Positions 34,671 through 43,594 of a stretch of 64,000 nt of DNA are shown in pieces (the stretch's first letter is position 1; each line of letters opens with the position of its first letter). The notes beneath the pieces are model-generated. The model was given only the letters and a program-made list of their open reading frames with translations, ran no database searches and was not told the DNA's origin. This DNA comes from Paraburkholderia sp. CNPSo 3272 (GTDB taxonomy: Bacteria > Pseudomonadota > Gammaproteobacteria > Burkholderiales > Burkholderiaceae): contig NZ_JAMBPQ010000003.1 in assembly GCF_024206495.1 (NCBI RefSeq), positions 1 to 64,000 on the forward strand, read 5' to 3'. The translations under genes were made by a program, and so were the position numbers.

Positions 34671-35648
34671 TCAGAACGTGCTGGCAAGAAGTGTTCTGGC
34701 ATTGCTCGCGACGTAGAACTGGTCCTCGTTCTTGATGAAAGGCGGGACCGGCTTGCCGGCCGCGTAATCGGCAAGCGCGTCGAACGCTTTCGGACCAAAG
34801 AAGGGACTGCACCCGCAGATCGCGCCGATCTTTCCGTCGGCAATGGCCTGGACGGCGGTTCGCGATCCGTCGATCGAAACGACCAGGACGTCCTTGCCCG
34901 GCTTGCGGCCGGCGGCCTCGAGCGCGGCGAGCGCGCCCATCGCCATTTCGTCGGAATGCGTGTAGAGGACATCGGCGTCCGGGTGCGCCTGAATCAGCGT
35001 TTCCGTAACCTGTCGTCCCTTGTCGCGGGAAAAATCGCCCGACTGTGACGCGACGATCGTGAAACCGCCAGCCGCGCGGATGGCATCGTCGAAGCCCTTC
35101 CTGCGGTCGTTCGCCGGAGACGAACCAACGGTTCCCTCGATTTCGATGATCTTTTTCTTGCCGTTGGCATTCGCGATCAACCACTCGGCCACGCGCCGCC
35201 CCTCCTCCACGAAATCGGAGCCAATGAACGTGACATAGTCACGGCCCGGCCGGGCCATGCCATGGCTGACATCGCGATCGAGCAGAAAGACGGGGATGCC
35301 GGCATCTCGCGCGGAGAAAATGGCGGGAACGAGCGCCTTGTCCTCGCGCGGAGTGAGGAAAATGGCGTCGACGCCCTGTGCGATCATCGCATTGACGTCC
35401 GAGGCCTGCTTGGCCGATGAGCTCGCGGCGTCGGAGAAGACGAGTCTGTGGCCGCGTTTGGCGGCTTCGTCGCGCATGGACCGCGTCTCGGCGAGTCGCC
35501 ACGGACTGTTACTCTCCGACTGGGCGAAACCGACCTTGTAAGAAGCTTTCACGGCGAGGGGCGGCAGCGCCGCTTGTGCGCGTGAACTGAACAGCGCGGC
35601 TCCTGTGAGGACCGTGGAAACGATGAGAAATTCTCGGCGTGTTGACAT
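34671..35648 (-). CDS. Periplasmic sugar-binding protein, YtfQ-like
   Basis: A 325-residue type-1 periplasmic binding protein with a signal peptide (RREF then hydrophobic 8-22, AQA cleavage). The mature start YKVGFAQSESNSPWR, the segment QGVDAIFLTPREDKALVPAI and FLLDRDV match E. coli YtfQ, which binds galactofuranose. It should deliver a furanose or related sugar to the permeases encoded next. It is first of the importer genes on this strand and follows an aldehyde dehydrogenase gene after 80 bases. The start has no clear ribosome site. Confidence 0.9.
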   Translation of the reverse strand: MSTRREFLIVSTVLTGAALFSSRAQAALPPLAVKASYKVGFAQSESNSPWRLAETRSMRDEAAKRGHRLVFSDAASSSAKQASDVNAMIAQGVDAIFLTPREDKALVPAIFSARDAGIPVFLLDRDVSHGMARPGRDYVTFIGSDFVEEGRRVAEWLIANANGKKKIIEIEGTVGSSPANDRRKGFDDAIRAAGGFTIVASQSGDFSRDKGRQVTETLIQAHPDADVLYTHSDEMAMGALAALEAAGRKPGKDVLVVSIDGSRTAVQAIADGKIGAICGCSPFFGPKAFDALADYAAGKPVPPFIKNEDQFYVASNARTLLASTF

Positions 35649-35728
35649 AGGCGTATGTGATGAGGGTGGCAAACCAATGGAGCGCAGGAAGAAACGATTC
35701 AGATGCTTTACGGGATAAGGAAGCAACC

Positions 35729-37198
35729 TCAGCGACCGAACCGGTTGTACATCGTTTTTTTACGCAGGAATCCTTCTATTCCGTGCCGGCCGTCTTCTCC
35801 GCCAAGGCCGCTCATCTTGTAGCCGGTGTGGAAACCATGGACACTTTCCCCGCCCGGGCGGTTGATATAGATTTCGCCGAAGTTCAGTTCATTAATGCAG
35901 CGCATGATGCGCGCATTGTTTTCCGTGAACACATACGCAGAGAGACCGTACTCCGACTCGTTCGCGTATTGCAGCGCCTCTTCGAAATCGGTGACCTTCA
36001 TCGCCGCGATGATGGGGCCGAAAGTTTCTTCCTGCATGATTCGAAGGTCGTTGCTTCGAACCGAGAAGATCGTCGGATGAAACCAGTAGCCACGCGAGAA
36101 CGCCGCGCAACCGCCCTCGTGCTGCCAGAGCTTTTCGGCTCCCTCGCTCTCGGCTCTCGCCGCGATCTGCTGCAGCTTTTCCACTTCGCCGCGGCTGACT
36201 CGCGGGCCCAGTTGAACGTCCGTCATCGGATCGCCGACCCGGAGCGCCGCAACGGCGCGAACGAAGCTTTCCATGAAGTGATCGTGCACGCGTTCGTGGA
36301 TGTACATCCGGTCGTTCGACGTGCACACCGAACCGCCGGCGAAGAACTTCGAAGCGACGGCGGCGCTCACGGCGGCGTCAACGTTGGCGTCGTCCATGAC
36401 GATAAACGGCGCCTTGCCGCCGAGCTCAAGCCGCAGCGGTTTCAGACGCGCCGCGGCGGCGGCGTAAATCTCGCCGCCGGCACGCGTGCTGCCCGTAAGG
36501 GAAACCAAACCGGTCTGCGGGTGAGTAACGAGATGCGCGCCGACATCACGGCCTGCGCCCATCACCACATTGAGAACGCCGGCAGGAATGCCGGCACAAG
36601 CCCCGAGTTGCGCAAGATACAGGGTACTCAGTGGCGTCAGTTCATGAGGCTTGACGACGATCGTATTGCCCGTGGCGAGCGCTGGGCCCACCTTGCGCGC
36701 GAAAAGCGCGGCCGGAAAGTTCCACGCCGTCATGGCCGCAACCACGCCGAACGGCACCCGCTGGATCCAGATCTGCTCCTGCGCGGCGTCGCCTGGAAGA
36801 ATCTCGCCCTCGATCCAGTGTGCGCTCTCTGCAGCGTGCCTGATGAGCTTGCTGGTGGCGCCCGCTTCGATCATCGCTTCGGACAGCGGCTTGCCCTGCT
36901 CCTCGACGAGCAGTCGCGCGAGCGTCGGGGCGTGTTCGTCGATGAGCGAAGCATATCGGCGAAGCACCTCCGCGCGCGCAATGGCCGAAAGCGCTGCCCA
37001 TGACGGAAAGGCGGCCCAAGCCGCGGCTACGGCGTTTTGCGCATCGCCGCAGGTGCCCCTGCACACGGTCGCGATAACCGATTCGTCCTTGGGATTCTGA
37101 ACCTCGATGACGTCGCCGGACTCGGACTTCGTCCACTTGCCGCCGATGAACAACCTATTTTCAGGAATACCTGCCTGCTTGAATGCGGGATGCAACAT
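35729..37198 (-). CDS. Aldehyde dehydrogenase, AldA (lactaldehyde/glycolaldehyde dehydrogenase)-like
   Basis: A 489-residue NAD-dependent aldehyde dehydrogenase. Glu258 (LELGGKAP) and Cys292 (GGSVCTSND) are the general base and nucleophile. The C-terminal run FGEIYINRPGGESVHGFHTG closely matches E. coli AldA, so lactaldehyde or glycolaldehyde is the most likely substrate. It lies between the binding protein gene and the FAH hydrolase gene, all on the same strand. Confidence 0.9.
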   Translation of the reverse strand: MLHPAFKQAGIPENRLFIGGKWTKSESGDVIEVQNPKDESVIATVCRGTCGDAQNAVAAAWAAFPSWAALSAIARAEVLRRYASLIDEHAPTLARLLVEEQGKPLSEAMIEAGATSKLIRHAAESAHWIEGEILPGDAAQEQIWIQRVPFGVVAAMTAWNFPAALFARKVGPALATGNTIVVKPHELTPLSTLYLAQLGACAGIPAGVLNVVMGAGRDVGAHLVTHPQTGLVSLTGSTRAGGEIYAAAAARLKPLRLELGGKAPFIVMDDANVDAAVSAAVASKFFAGGSVCTSNDRMYIHERVHDHFMESFVRAVAALRVGDPMTDVQLGPRVSRGEVEKLQQIAARAESEGAEKLWQHEGGCAAFSRGYWFHPTIFSVRSNDLRIMQEETFGPIIAAMKVTDFEEALQYANESEYGLSAYVFTENNARIMRCINELNFGEIYINRPGGESVHGFHTGYKMSGLGGEDGRHGIEGFLRKKTMYNRFGR

Positions 37199-37234
37199 GC
37201 CTTTATGTCTCCGTGATCTTGCTGCCTGCTGCCC

Positions 37235-38083
37235 TTAGTCGGCCGCGACCGTTCGTTGCCGCTGTTCGCCAAGACCGGCGATCCCGAGGCGCATCGTTTG
37301 CCCCGGGCGCAGGTAGACAGGCGAAGGCTTGATGCCCAGTCCGACGCCGGGCGGCGTGCCCGTGGAAATCACATCGCCGGGCTGCAGGCTCATGCACTGG
37401 CTCAGGTAGGACACGATCGCGGCCACGCCGAAAATCATCGTCCGCGTGTTGCCGCTCTGGTAGCGACGGCCGTCGACCTCCAGCCACAGATCGAGCGCCT
37501 GCGGGTCCGGAACTTCATCCTTCGTGACGAGCCAGGGCCCGATCGGACCGAACGTATCGAAGCCCTTGCCTTTGTCCCACTGTCCGCCGCGTTCATTCTG
37601 GTACTCGCGTTCCGACACGTCGTTCACGACGCAGTAGCCGGCCACGTAATCGAGCGCTTCGGCCTCGCTGACATATTTGCAGGACTTGCCGATGACGACG
37701 CCGAGTTCCACCTCCCAGTCCGTCTTCACGGAGCCCCGTGGAATTTCGACATTGTCGTTGGGTCCGCAAATGGCGCTCGTCCACTTGCCGAACACGACCG
37801 GCTCGTTCGGCACCGGCAATCCCGCCTCGGCCGCATGATCGGCGTAGTTCAGGCCGATACAAATGAATTTTCCGACCTTGCCCACACATGGGCCGATTCG
37901 CACCGATGGCCCCACCACAGGAAGCGCACTCACGTCCAGTGCCTGGAGCCTCGCGAGTTGGGCGCAAGCGAGCGTCCCGGCCGCGACATCGTCGACGAAG
38001 CCCGACAGGTCGCGAATCCGGCCATCGACGTCGAGCACGCCGGGCTTTTCAAGGCCCGCAGGGCCGTAACGTAGCAGTTTCAT
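37235..38083 (-). CDS. Fumarylacetoacetate hydrolase-family protein, probable 2,4-diketo-3-deoxy-sugar-acid hydrolase
   Basis: A 282-residue FAH-fold protein starting MKLLRYG as family members do. The metal-binding acidic residues are in DWEVELGVVIG and in VNDVSEREYQ, and the catalytic His in LNYADHAAE. In the non-phosphorylating L-fucose, L-rhamnose and related routes this enzyme splits a 2,4-diketo-3-deoxy acid into pyruvate plus lactate or glycolate. The SDR and dehydratase next to it supply that substrate, which fits. Confidence 0.9.
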   Translation of the reverse strand: MKLLRYGPAGLEKPGVLDVDGRIRDLSGFVDDVAAGTLACAQLARLQALDVSALPVVGPSVRIGPCVGKVGKFICIGLNYADHAAEAGLPVPNEPVVFGKWTSAICGPNDNVEIPRGSVKTDWEVELGVVIGKSCKYVSEAEALDYVAGYCVVNDVSEREYQNERGGQWDKGKGFDTFGPIGPWLVTKDEVPDPQALDLWLEVDGRRYQSGNTRTMIFGVAAIVSYLSQCMSLQPGDVISTGTPPGVGLGIKPSPVYLRPGQTMRLGIAGLGEQRQRTVAAD

Positions 38084-38142
38084 AAATTTTGCAGTGCTAT
38101 GGATTGAGCAAGGCGATCCGGCCTTTCGGAAGCCCGCTGGCT

Positions 38143-38895
38143 TCAGTTCGACCAGCCGCCGTCGATGACATGAATCTGGCCGGTCGTGAACGCCGACTCG
38201 TCCGAGGCGAGGTAGAGCGCCAATGCGGCAATCTCTTCCGCACGGCCCACGCGGCCCATCGGCTGCCGGGCCACGAATCCTTTTTCGACTTGCTCGACCG
38301 GCAGGTTTCGCTCCGCGGCCTGGGCCTTGATGCGCTGGGCGAGCGAGGGCGATTCCACCGTTCCCGGGCAGATCGCATTGCAGCGGATGCCGCGGGTGAC
38401 GAAGTCGGCCGCGACCGACTTCGTCACGCCGATGACCGCGGCCTTCGAACTGCCGTAGGCAAAGCGGCCCGGCGCGCCCTTCACGCTCGACGCGACCGAG
38501 GACATGTTGATGATGGAGCCGCCGCCGCGCTCGAGCATGCCGGGCAGAAACGTTCTCATCATCCGGTACATCGAGCGCACGTTCAGATCGAAGGCGAAGT
38601 CCCACTCTGCGTCTGTGCATTCCAGCAGCGTGCCGCTGTGCACGAAGCCCGCGCAGTTGAAAAGAACGTCAACCGGACCCGTGCTCGCCGCCAGCGTTCG
38701 GATGGCCTGCGCATCCGTGACGTCCAGTCGGTGCCGTTCGATGGACGCGCCGGCAAGCGTGGCGAGCGCATCGCTGTCGATGTCGGTCGCGATGACGCGG
38801 GCGCCTTCGCGCGCGAACACCTGGGCCGTGGCGCGGCCGATGCCCTGCGCGGCTGCCGTGATCAGGGCGGTCTTGCCCGAGAGTCTGCCGGTCAT
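38143..38895 (-). CDS. SDR-family oxidoreductase, probable 2-keto-3-deoxy-sugar-acid dehydrogenase
   Basis: A 250-residue short-chain dehydrogenase with the cofactor motif TAAAQGIG (13-20), an acidic Asp near 38-40 (TDID) that selects NAD, a serine in the 132-136 cluster and Tyr147-xxx-Lys151. It resembles 2-keto-3-deoxy-L-fuconate dehydrogenases. GAGGAAAA precedes the ATG. It lies between the FAH hydrolase and the mandelate-racemase-type dehydratase genes, the pathway order. Confidence 0.9.
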   Translation of the reverse strand: MTGRLSGKTALITAAAQGIGRATAQVFAREGARVIATDIDSDALATLAGASIERHRLDVTDAQAIRTLAASTGPVDVLFNCAGFVHSGTLLECTDAEWDFAFDLNVRSMYRMMRTFLPGMLERGGGSIINMSSVASSVKGAPGRFAYGSSKAAVIGVTKSVAADFVTRGIRCNAICPGTVESPSLAQRIKAQAAERNLPVEQVEKGFVARQPMGRVGRAEEIAALALYLASDESAFTTGQIHVIDGGWSN

Positions 38896-38940
38896 GGTGA
38901 TGTTTTCCTCATGCGATTAGGTGGCTGCGGGGTGAGATCG

Positions 38941-40029
38941 TCAGGCCTGCAGCGCCTGCAGTCCCATCCAGTCGAACTGCAGGCCGTGGCCCGGTCGGTC
39001 GGGCGCCACCGCGAAGCCGTTTTCAATGCGCAGCGGTTCGGCGATGTAGCGATCGAGGCCGAAGCCGTGTGCTTCGAGGTAGGACCGGTTCGGCGCCGCG
39101 GCCAGCAGGTGCACGGTCACATCATGTGCGCCATGCGAAGTGACGGGCAGATTGAATGCTTCGGCCAGATGGGCGATTTTCATGAACGCAGTGACGCCGC
39201 CACAGTTGGTGACGTCGGGCTCCGGGTACGTCACTCCGCCGGACGCAATCAGATGCCTGAACTCCCACAACGAGCGCAGATTCTCGCCGGCCGCGATCGG
39301 CATGCCTCCCTCGCGAACGACGCGCGCATGACCGGCAACGTCGTCCGGGACGATCGGCTCCTCCAGCCAGCCCAGTTCGAACGGCTGGAAAGCGCGTGCC
39401 GCGCGGATGGCTTCGTCCACGGTCCACTTCATGTTGGCGTCGACCATCAGCGGGAAGCCATCGCCCAGGTGCTCCCTCATCGCCTTGACTCGCTCGACGT
39501 CTTGCGAGAGGCGCTTGCGGCCGACTTTCATCTTGATAGCCCGGAAGCCTTTTTCCAGATTGTCGTCGGTCTGCCCGAGCAGCTTGTCGAGCGGGAAGTC
39601 GAGGTCGATGCCGCCGGCGTAACACGGCACGCGTGGATCGTTGCCGCCCAGAAGCTTCCAGAGCGGCATGCCCGCGTGCCGGGCCTTCAGATCCCACAAG
39701 GCCATGTCGAACGCAGAGATCGCAAGAACGGTCGGGCCGCCCCGACCGCCATAATGCTGAGCCCACCAGAGTGTGTTCCAGATGGATTCGATGCGCTCCG
39801 CGTCCTGCCCGGTGACCAGTTCGGGAAAATCGCGGCTCAGGATCGCATGGATCGCGGCTCCGTTTCGTCCGCACGTAAACGTGTAGCCCGTGCCCTCCAC
39901 GCCATCGGCGTCGCGCACCCGCACCGTATTGAGCTCGAACGCGCGCATGTCGCCGTGCATGCTGTCGCTGAGGGTGGCATCCAGTGGGATCCTGTAGTAC
40001 CCCGGATCAATCGCAACAATCTTGGCCAT
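38941..40029 (-). CDS. Enolase-superfamily sugar-acid dehydratase (mandelate racemase subgroup)
   Basis: A 362-residue enzyme. The Mg ligands are Asp198 (VDANMKW), Glu224 (LEEP) and Glu249 (GEN); the bases are Lys166-x-Lys168 on one side and the Asp272/His299 dyad (SHGAHD) on the other, the set used by mandelate-racemase-type acid-sugar dehydratases. It is shorter than L-fuconate dehydratases (~440 residues) and nearer talarate/galactarate or rhamnonate dehydratases in size. Expected product is a 2-keto-3-deoxy acid for the SDR. GGAGAAG lies before the ATG at 40029. Confidence 0.9.
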   Translation of the reverse strand: MAKIVAIDPGYYRIPLDATLSDSMHGDMRAFELNTVRVRDADGVEGTGYTFTCGRNGAAIHAILSRDFPELVTGQDAERIESIWNTLWWAQHYGGRGGPTVLAISAFDMALWDLKARHAGMPLWKLLGGNDPRVPCYAGGIDLDFPLDKLLGQTDDNLEKGFRAIKMKVGRKRLSQDVERVKAMREHLGDGFPLMVDANMKWTVDEAIRAARAFQPFELGWLEEPIVPDDVAGHARVVREGGMPIAAGENLRSLWEFRHLIASGGVTYPEPDVTNCGGVTAFMKIAHLAEAFNLPVTSHGAHDVTVHLLAAAPNRSYLEAHGFGLDRYIAEPLRIENGFAVAPDRPGHGLQFDWMGLQALQA

Positions 40030-40140
40030 CAATCTTCTCCTGCTGAGAGCGAAGTCATATTCCTGCCGCGGCCTGCCAGACGCCACGGCAACTCGAGTCG
40101 CGCCGGGTGAGATCGCCGGCATCGCTTCGCGACGGCTGTC

Positions 40141-41658
40141 CTACATCACGGCACCGACGAACCAGGGCATGAACTCGTCCTGCCCGTAGCCGTGCCCCTC
40201 CGATTTCGTCTTCTCGCCAGACGCAGTCGCCAGCACCCGTTCAAATATGCGTTGGCCCATTTCCTCGACGCTCGCCAGGCCGTCGAGAATCTCGCCGCAA
40301 TTCAGATCGATGTCTTCTTCCTGGCGCTTCCAAAGCGCGGTGTTGGTGGAGAGCTTGAGCGAGGGCGCCGGCGCGCAGCCATATGCCGAGCCCCGCCCGG
40401 TCGTGAAGCAGACGACGTTCGCCCCGCCCGCAACGAGGCCCGTCACGGAGATCGGGTCGTAGCCGGGCGTGTCCATGAACCCGAATCCCTTGCGGTCGAT
40501 GGGCTCGGCATATTCGTAGACCGCATCCAGACTCATCGAGCCGCCCTTCGCGACTGCGCCGAGGGACTTTTCGAGAATGGTCGTGAGGCCGCCTGCCTTG
40601 TTGCCCGGCGTCGGATTGTTGTTCATTTCGCCGTGGTTGCGGGCAGCGTAGTCTTCCCACCACCGGATCCGCTCAATGAGTTTCCGGCCAATTTCCGGTG
40701 TGCGCGCCCGGCGCGTCAGCAGATGTTCGGCGCCATAGATTTCCGGCGTTTCCGACAGGACCGCAGCGCCGCCGTTCTTTACCAGAAGGTCCGCAGCAGC
40801 ACCCAGCGCCGGGTTGGCCGTAATGCCCGAGTAGCCGTCCGAGCCGCCGCACTCGAGGCCGAGAATCAGATGGCTGGCCGGGACCGGTTCGCGCGTGATG
40901 CGGTTGGCACATTCGAGCATCTCGTTGACGATGGCTACGCCTTTGGCAACGGTCTTCGAGGTGCCGCCCGTATCCTGAATCGTGAAGCTGCGCAGCAATT
41001 CGTTTTCGGCCAGTGCATGGGCGCCGAACAGCGTGGAAATCTGGTTGGCTTCGCAACCCAGACCGATCAAGAGCACACCGGCAAAGTTGGGATGCCGGGC
41101 GTAGCCGGCCAGCGTTCTTTGCAGCAGCCGCATGCCCTCGCCCTTCGTATCGATACAGCACCCCATTGGGTGGGTGAGCGCCACGACGCCATCGACGTTC
41201 GGGAAAGCCCGCAGGGCAGCGCGGTCGAATCGGGCCGCAATGGCTTTTGCGACCGTGGCCGAGCAATTTACGGTAGTAAGGATGCCGATGTAATTTCGGG
41301 TGGCAACACGGCCGTCGGGCCGGACGATTCCCTGGAATGTCGCCGGGCGCGCGATGTAGTCGATGGGTTGCAGATCCGCGCAGAACGCATAGTCCCGTGC
41401 GAACTCGCCCATGGCCACGTTATGCACGTGAACGTGATCGCCTGCGCGGATGGCCCGGGAAGCGAAGCCGATCACCTGCCCGTAACGGCGCACGGGCGAG
41501 CCGCTCGCGATGTCGCGCGTCGCAACCTTGTGGCCTGCGGGAATGAGCCCAGTTACCGTGACACCTTCCGATGCAAGCTGCATGCCGTCAATTAGCTGCA
41601 CGCGCGCGATCACGACGTCGTCGGCGGGATGAAGCCGAATCGTTGATGGTAGTGACAT
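40141..41658 (-). CDS. UxaA-family dehydratase (altronate/galactarate-type)
   Basis: A 505-residue enzyme. An N-terminal SAF domain (about 10-90) is followed by the altronate-dehydratase core with THPMGCCID, LGCEANQ, LECGGSDGYSGITANP and the conserved cysteines that hold iron. It dehydrates altronate, galactarate or a related acid. It is the first gene of the leftward operon and is divergent from the FadR-type regulator, with two palindromic operators between. Having two unrelated dehydratases in one operon suggests two stereoisomeric acids feed the same route. Confidence 0.9.
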   Translation of the reverse strand: MSLPSTIRLHPADDVVIARVQLIDGMQLASEGVTVTGLIPAGHKVATRDIASGSPVRRYGQVIGFASRAIRAGDHVHVHNVAMGEFARDYAFCADLQPIDYIARPATFQGIVRPDGRVATRNYIGILTTVNCSATVAKAIAARFDRAALRAFPNVDGVVALTHPMGCCIDTKGEGMRLLQRTLAGYARHPNFAGVLLIGLGCEANQISTLFGAHALAENELLRSFTIQDTGGTSKTVAKGVAIVNEMLECANRITREPVPASHLILGLECGGSDGYSGITANPALGAAADLLVKNGGAAVLSETPEIYGAEHLLTRRARTPEIGRKLIERIRWWEDYAARNHGEMNNNPTPGNKAGGLTTILEKSLGAVAKGGSMSLDAVYEYAEPIDRKGFGFMDTPGYDPISVTGLVAGGANVVCFTTGRGSAYGCAPAPSLKLSTNTALWKRQEEDIDLNCGEILDGLASVEEMGQRIFERVLATASGEKTKSEGHGYGQDEFMPWFVGAVM

Positions 41659-41882
41659 ACTTTTTCTGAATGACTAACGAAGTTGGTGCGATCGTGCCGT
41701 GCCGCGGTGAGGCTGCCCGGCAACACACGGCTTGCCGGAGAGACCGAGCACCAGCGCGTTCACGCCAGGAATGACGAAGCGCAAGCGTCGAATCTGGAAC
41801 GGGGAGGATGCACGAGCCTCGATGACCTCGGGCGGCATTTGCACGGCGGAAGAAGCCCCTTCCCTCATCTCACCCCCCTTTT

Positions 41883-41897
41883 TTTGGTGCTACCAAA
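41883..41897. promoter_or_regulatory. FadR-type operator 1
   Basis: TTTGGT-GCT-ACCAAA, a perfect 6-bp dyad with a 3-base centre, in the divergent space between the UxaA-type gene and the FadR-type regulator. The form TGGT-Nx-ACCA is typical of FadR-subfamily GntR operators. Confidence 0.75.
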
Positions 41898-41988
41898 TTT
41901 GCGGCAGGTGTAGTTTCGTCCTGGAGCGAAATTAGCGTAACTGGGGTAAACTCGCACAATTCGAGCCGCCGAGCGTTCCGGCGTCGTT

Positions 41989-42005
41989 TTTTGGCTCTAC
42001 CAAAA
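41989..42005. promoter_or_regulatory. FadR-type operator 2
   Basis: TTTTGG-CTCTA-CCAAAA, a 6-bp dyad, 107 bases centre to centre from operator 1 (about ten helical turns) and 100 bases before the regulator start. The two sites could be bridged by looping. Confidence 0.7.
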
Positions 42006-42104
42006 TCGGTAGACGAGGCTATGCATGGTCGTACCGGCGTCTGCTGACTGCCGCGAGGCGTCTTATAATGGACGCGTGACATTCATCGATTTTTTGAGGT
42101 AGCT

Positions 42105-42908
42105 ATGGTGCAGGCGACCGCCCGCATGGAACCCGATCAGTCTCGCAACCTTGGCGGAAGTGCGCTGCGCGCGCCCGAAGTGCGCAGTCAGCTGGCAGCG
42201 ATGATCCAGTCCGGCACAATCGCTGTTGGAGAGCGCCTGCCGACGGAGCGCGAGTTGATGGTGCGTTTCGGCGTGAGCCGTTCCGTGGTCCGAGAGGCGA
42301 TCACGGACCTGTCGAACAAAGGACTCATCAAGACGCGCCCCGGCTGCCGACCTGTCGTTTGCAAGCCCGATCTTGAATCGGCCCTGGGCGCGCTCAGCCA
42401 TTTTGTCGCCCAGTTGACGACGCGTAATGAGCAAGGCATCAGGAGTCTTTTCGAAACCCGGATGTTCATGGAAGCCGCGCTGGCGCGCTGGGCCGCCCTG
42501 CATGCGAGGCGCGAGGATATCGTGGAGCTGGAGGCTGCACTGGCCGCGAACAAGGCGGCGATCGGACACCCAGGCCGGTTCGAAGAGACCGATATTGCCT
42601 TCCACCACGTTTTCTATACGATGCAGCGCAACCCGATCTTCCCGGCGCTCCATCATGCCTACGTCCAGTGGCTTTATCACCACTGGCGTTCGATCGTCAC
42701 CACACCGGCGATCGACCTCATGAACTACACGGGTCACGCGGCCATTGTCTCGGCAGTCATCGCGCGTGATCCGGATGGCGCCGAGGAAGCGGTCCGGCGC
42801 CACCTGAATGCGGCCTGGGAGCACGTGCGCTCGACATTCGACTTCGCGACCTCGAACAGCCATACGCCTGCGGACGCACGCGCAGAGGACAAACAACGTT
42901 CAGCGTGA
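42105..42908 (+). CDS. GntR-family regulator, FadR subfamily
   Basis: A 267-residue repressor with an N-terminal winged helix (about 20-85: LRAPEVRSQLAAMI, LPTERELMVRFGVSRSVVREAI) and an all-helical FCD ligand domain (about 105-250) with metal-ligand positions in ETDIAFHHVFY and NYTGHAAIVSAVIARD. It is divergent from the sugar-acid operon and probably represses it and itself through the two TTGG/CCAA dyads, released by an acid intermediate. GAGGTAG precedes the ATG. Confidence 0.92.
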   Translation: MVQATARMEPDQSRNLGGSALRAPEVRSQLAAMIQSGTIAVGERLPTERELMVRFGVSRSVVREAITDLSNKGLIKTRPGCRPVVCKPDLESALGALSHFVAQLTTRNEQGIRSLFETRMFMEAALARWAALHARREDIVELEAALAANKAAIGHPGRFEETDIAFHHVFYTMQRNPIFPALHHAYVQWLYHHWRSIVTTPAIDLMNYTGHAAIVSAVIARDPDGAEEAVRRHLNAAWEHVRSTFDFATSNSHTPADARAEDKQRSA

Positions 42909-43117
42909 GCGTCGTGGTGCGTCCGTACGAATTCTTTGCTTCCTTCGTCAGCGAACCGTTCGTCCCCTCAGTTCAAGCGCTCGCAAGTTGCGCACAGCTG
43001 CCTCGCCACGACCTATCCGTACGCATGCCGTTGCGCATGTCCTCCAGGAATGCGGAGTCGACGATTTAAAGGTGCGCGCGTTGATGCCGTCGCTGATGGA
43101 GCAAGCGATAAAGAGTC

Positions 43118-43463
43118 CGCGGTCGCGCCGTGCGTCGAGGGCCCCTTGCGCGGCCAGCCCAACCAACGTATCGACAACGTGTCGGACCTTTGGCCGGAGA
43201 TGCGCCACCTTCGGCCAAACTACATGCACGTCGATGAGGTCCTTCGACACCTTGTCGAGCACCGATACGAGTGTTCCACCCTTCAGGCCCGGTCGTAGCA
43301 GCGACATCGGCATCTGGCAGATTCCGAGTCGGGACGACGCGGCGTCGATAATGGTATCGCCGTCACTTATCTGATGAGTGGGAGGCGGCGAGATGCGCCG
43401 CGATTCCCCATCTGTGTTGACCCGCCATGAAAGCGGCTGCCCTCTGCGATACCTCGCCGACAT
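43118..43463 (-). pseudogene. LysR-type regulator, 3' fragment
   Basis: About 115 codons encode the end of a LysR substrate-binding domain: RRISPPPTHQISDGD, DAASSRLGICQMPMSLLRPG and DLIDVHVVWPKVAHLRPK. The DNA-binding half and most of the ligand domain are missing upstream, and the frame runs on past the normal end to 42948. This is a truncated remnant lying in a 680-base space without other genes. Confidence 0.75.
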
Positions 43464-43594
43464 TCAGATGTTGAACCGTTGGCGTGGCCGATTTCCTGGA
43501 AGCGCCCAGCAATGAACCGCGGTCGACTGAGATCCGACGACGATCATTAGCGCGTGCTGCCGGATCGTAGAACACCCGCTGTGAACATGCACAT

